Shown here: in pieces, positions 29,356-31,551 of the stretch
Position numbering within the stretch: position 1 is the stretch's first letter
Layout of the letters: every line of letters starts with the position of its first letter
From: JBBSEZ01 sp038239195
GTDB taxonomy: Bacteria > Planctomycetota > Planctomycetia > Gemmatales > Gemmataceae
Length of the DNA: 31,551 bases
Assembly: GCA_038239195.1 (NCBI GenBank)
Contig: JBBSEZ010000053.1
Span: 1 to 31,551, forward strand
Reading direction: 5' to 3'
Made by a program: the position numbers and the translations under genes
The notes under the pieces: generated by a model
Seen by the model: the letters and a program-made list of their open reading frames with translations, nothing else
Database searches by the model: none
What the model was told of the DNA's origin: nothing

Positions 29356-30645
29356 TCACCTCCCCAACCACCATACCAGCAGCCCCCCCACGGCCGCGAG
29401 GGCGCCCAGGGCGCTGACGCTGCCGACCAGCGCCAGCACCACCCACAAGGGCACGCCCTTGCGGAGCCGAACTTCCTCCTCTTCCGCGGGCAGGAGCGTG
29501 ACGATCTCCTCCGAGGGACTGGGGCTGGCCTCCTGCAAGGCGGCGACCGAGGCCGCGTAGCTCGAGTCGGTGGGCGCGTCGAGCGGCAGCACGGGGCCGC
29601 CCGCCCAGGCGCGCAGCTCCTCCTCGGCCGCGGCGGCGGTGGGGGGGCGCAGGCCCGGCTCCTTGGCCATCAGGCGCTCGACGAGGGCCACGAACGCGGG
29701 CGGCAGGCCGGGGCGGAGCGAGGCCAGCGAGGGCGGCTGGTCCTGGCGGTGGTGCATGATCTTGTCGCGGCTGGTCCCGCCGGGGAACGGAGGCTGACCG
29801 GACAGGGCGTAATAAAGGGTACAGCCCAGGGAGTAGAGGTCGGAGCGGCGATCGACCGCGGCGGCGTCGGTCGTCTGTTCCGGGGCGATGTAGTCCATCG
29901 TGCCGAGGATGTAGCCCTGCCCGCCGACGATCCGGCTGTCTCCCGTTTCGCCGTCGAGGAGGGCGAGGCCCAGGTCGAGGACCTTGGCGTGGTCGCGCGG
30001 GGTGACGAGGATGTTGGACGGCTTGAGGTCGCGGTGGATCAGCCCCTGATCGTGGGCGTGGTGCAGCCCGGAGGCGACCTCGGCCATGAGGCGCGCCGCC
30101 CGCGGCACCTCGAGCGGGCCCTGGTCGGCGACGACGCGCGACAGCGTCTTGCCGGGGATGTACTCCATCGCGATGTAGTGGACCCCGCGATAGGCGCCGA
30201 CCTCGCAGGTCCAGGCGACGTGCGGGTGGCCGACGAGCTGGCTCATCTTCATCTCGCGCTGGAAGCGCACCAGCATGCGATTCTCCAGGCGCGCCTTGCG
30301 CGGCGGCAGGACCTTGAGCGCCAGCAGCTGCTGCGTGCGCTCGTCGCGGCACAGGTAGACGGTGCTCATGCCACCCTTGCCGATGGGGGCGAGCACCTGA
30401 TAGGGGCCGAGGACCAGGCCCAGGGCGGTGCCCTTGAGCAGCTTCGCCGCCTGGAAGCGCGACAGCTTGCCCGCGTGGATGAGGTGCTCGGCCAGGCAGG
30501 ACGGGTCCTCGCGCTGGCCGCGCGGCACGTCGCGCAGCGCGGCCTGTAGCTCGGCACGGCCCAGCAGCCCGCTGCGCAACACCGTCCGAAGGAAGTCGTC
30601 CACCGTCGGCGTCGCGTCGCTCGAGGATGGCGGGGTGCTTGACAT
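29356..30645 (-). CDS. membrane Ser/Thr protein kinase
   Basis: Kinase of 429 aa. Seen: an N-terminal helical region with LSRFQAAKLLKG, common in planctomycete kinases (about 15-75), a kinase domain (about 80-345) with the glycine loop GKGGMSTVYLC (89-99), the ATP lysine in LALKVLPP (Lys111), catalytic LIHRDLKPSNIL (His204-Arg-Asp206), metal-binding Asp224 as DLG instead of DFG, DYIAPEQ (251-257) and DLYSLGCTLYYALSGQPPF. A Pro/Glu-rich linker follows, and then one membrane helix near the end (about 398-427), so the catalytic domain faces the cytoplasm. The start at 30645 gives MSSTPPSSSDATPTVDDFL; the frame is open further upstream but that part is low-complexity. It is followed 6 bp later by the SUMF1 gene, probably its operon partner. 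Confidence 0.95.
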   Translation of the reverse strand: MSSTPPSSSDATPTVDDFLRTVLRSGLLGRAELQAALRDVPRGQREDPSCLAEHLIHAGKLSRFQAAKLLKGTALGLVLGPYQVLAPIGKGGMSTVYLCRDERTQQLLALKVLPPRKARLENRMLVRFQREMKMSQLVGHPHVAWTCEVGAYRGVHYIAMEYIPGKTLSRVVADQGPLEVPRAARLMAEVASGLHHAHDQGLIHRDLKPSNILVTPRDHAKVLDLGLALLDGETGDSRIVGGQGYILGTMDYIAPEQTTDAAAVDRRSDLYSLGCTLYYALSGQPPFPGGTSRDKIMHHRQDQPPSLASLRPGLPPAFVALVERLMAKEPGLRPPTAAAAEEELRAWAGGPVLPLDAPTDSSYAASVAALQEASPSPSEEIVTLLPAEEEEVRLRKGVPLWVVLALVGSVSALGALAAVGGLLVWWLGR

Positions 30646-30930
30646 GCTCGCGTGGTCCGTAGTCCGTGGCCCGCGGTCCGCTGACGGGCCGATTGCTATT
30701 GTGCCACGAACCACGGGCCCGCCGCTACGGGCGGCTTGCGGGACGGGAGTTGTTTTACGAGATTGTACGCAGGAGAGCACGGCCGGATCGCGGCGGGGCC
30801 GAGGGCCGTCGAGGTCCCGGAGGCGCCCTGGCGCTGTCCGAAGCGCCCGGTCCGACCGGGGCGTTGCCGCGGAGTGCGTGTCCGGTGGGGGCACATTTCC
30901 CCCAGGCTTGCGCCCAAACACAGCCCTCGC
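30646..30930. other. non-coding gap with 7-bp repeats at its left end
   Basis: Four near-identical 7-mers, ggtccgt, agtccgt, ggcccgc and ggtccgc, lie at 30654-30681, directly upstream of the kinase start. On the minus strand a TACAAT (30767-30762) is a weak -10 candidate. Nothing else is supported. Confidence 0.4.
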
Positions 30931-31551
30931 TCAGCCTGCGGGGACCATGCGGATCACCTTGCCCTCGACCTGAAGGTTGACGCCCTGCAAGGCGGCGATG
31001 GACGCCAGCAGCGCCGGCTGGCGGGCGCGGGCGAGCTGGGCGTGGTCGTAGCCGTTGCGGCCGTCGGCGTCCCAGCTCAGCACGAGCAGGCCGTTCCAGA
31101 AGGTGGGGTAACCGTTGCCCGGCGTGGGCAGGTCGAACAGCAGGCGGGCCTCGGGGCGGGCCGCGAGGAAATCGAAGGTGGCCTGGCGCACGGCGGGCCA
31201 GTTGGCGTCATCGACCACGAGCAGGGCGCGGCGGGCCAGCAGGGGGGCGGCGAGGAGCAGGCCAAGCAACTGCGAGCGGTAGTCGTGCGCGCCGTCGTAG
31301 AAGAAGGCGCCGAGGCGCGGGGCCCGGGCGCGGAGGCCGAGGAGGAACGCCTCGAAGTCCTGGTCGTGGAAGCGAACCTGGCCGGACAGGCCGGCGGCGT
31401 CGAGGTTGCGGCGGAGGGCGTCGCGGTTGTGACCGTGGGGATCGAACTGGCTGAAGTTGTCGGCGGCGTGGGCGACGCGGTCGGGGTGGCCGAGGAGAGC
31501 GCCGAGGAGGGTGGCGCCCTGGAAGCAGCCGACCTCGGCGTAGGCCTCGTC
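30931..31551 (-). CDS. class I methyltransferase (Methyltransf_24-like), 5' end cut by the window
   Basis: C-terminal 206 residues of a longer protein; the frame is open to the window edge. Seen: YAEVGCFQGATLLGALL at the very start, which is the SAM-binding motif I, and FFYDGAHDYRSQLLGLLLAA, typical of the Methyltransf_24/class I methyltransferases of surface-polysaccharide loci, followed by ALLVVDDANWPAVRQ. The true start lies beyond 31551. The substrate is unknown. It is on the same strand as the kinase downstream, separated by 285 bp. Confidence 0.75.
   Translation of the reverse strand, partial: DEAYAEVGCFQGATLLGALLGHPDRVAHAADNFSQFDPHGHNRDALRRNLDAAGLSGQVRFHDQDFEAFLLGLRARAPRLGAFFYDGAHDYRSQLLGLLLAAPLLARRALLVVDDANWPAVRQATFDFLAARPEARLLFDLPTPGNGYPTFWNGLLVLSWDADGRNGYDHAQLARARQPALLASIAALQGVNLQVEGKVIRMVPAG

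Noticed and set aside
27869..30352. 827-codon open frame on the minus strand
   Set aside because: It reads the kinase/SUMF1 region in another frame and runs across the riboswitch; composition is extreme in Arg/Pro and no motif is present.
28138..30549. 803-codon open frame on the plus strand
   Set aside because: It lies opposite the well-supported SUMF1 and kinase genes, shows low-complexity Arg/Gly/Ala composition and no domain. It is a GC-rich shadow.

Overview
The window looks like a piece of a planctomycete chromosome, most likely from the Gemmata group. The reasons are high GC content, a paired planctomycete-type cytochrome c/DUF1549/DUF1553 gene and DUF1501 gene, serine/threonine kinases with a Zn-ribbon or WD40 repeats, a kinase next to an FGE-sulfatase (SUMF1) protein, Uma2 and Rpn family nucleases, a PEP-CTERM protein and a cysteine-rich secreted protein. 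No tRNA, rRNA or CRISPR array was seen.

Layout. 142-4884 (+): a T4 Rnl1-like RNA ligase, a DUF2617-like protein, an Rpn-family nuclease with a 12-bp minisatellite, and the KDG pair eda-kdgK. 5053-6809: a CmoB-like methyltransferase and a SelW-like gene (both -), the second with an in-frame UGA that is probably selenocysteine, divergent from a Tsr3/DUF367-like rRNA modification gene (+). 6885-11412 (-): a PEP-CTERM protein, a DUF1501 protein and a c-type cytochrome DUF1549/DUF1553 protein. 11688-14017: a 122-bp MITE-like inverted-repeat element, then a Cys-rich secreted protein and a coiled-coil lipoprotein (+). 14108-20858: a DUF255 thioredoxin-domain protein, a broken kinase-WD40 pseudogene, a multi-spanning membrane protein, a DsbD-alpha-like protein and a degenerate peptidase-like protein. 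20927-28275 (-): the sulfur cluster described next. 28345-31551 (-): a SUMF1 protein, a membrane Ser/Thr kinase and a methyltransferase cut by the window edge.

The most interesting unit is 20927-28275. On the minus strand it reads: SAM-I-like riboswitch, threonine-synthase-like PLP enzyme, two Zn-ribbon membrane proteins, a ubiquitin-like MoaD/ThiS carrier ending in Gly-Gly, a small acidic protein, a ThiF/MoeB E1-like enzyme, two Uma2 copies and a group II cysteine desulfurase. The carrier, E1 and desulfurase are the parts needed to make a protein thiocarboxylate. A SAM riboswitch in front of the PLP gene suggests that this sulfur is used for homocysteine/methionine (or cysteine) synthesis rather than, or in addition to, threonine synthesis. 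A 0.7-kb tandem duplication inside the cluster produced the second Uma2 gene and left a 19-codon chimeric ORF at its junction.

The second main result is the SelW-like gene at 6008-6244. Its Cys-x-x-Sec motif contains a UGA followed, 16 nt later, by a perfect 6-bp hairpin with a G-containing loop, as expected of a bacterial SECIS. Ordinary gene calling would miss this gene.
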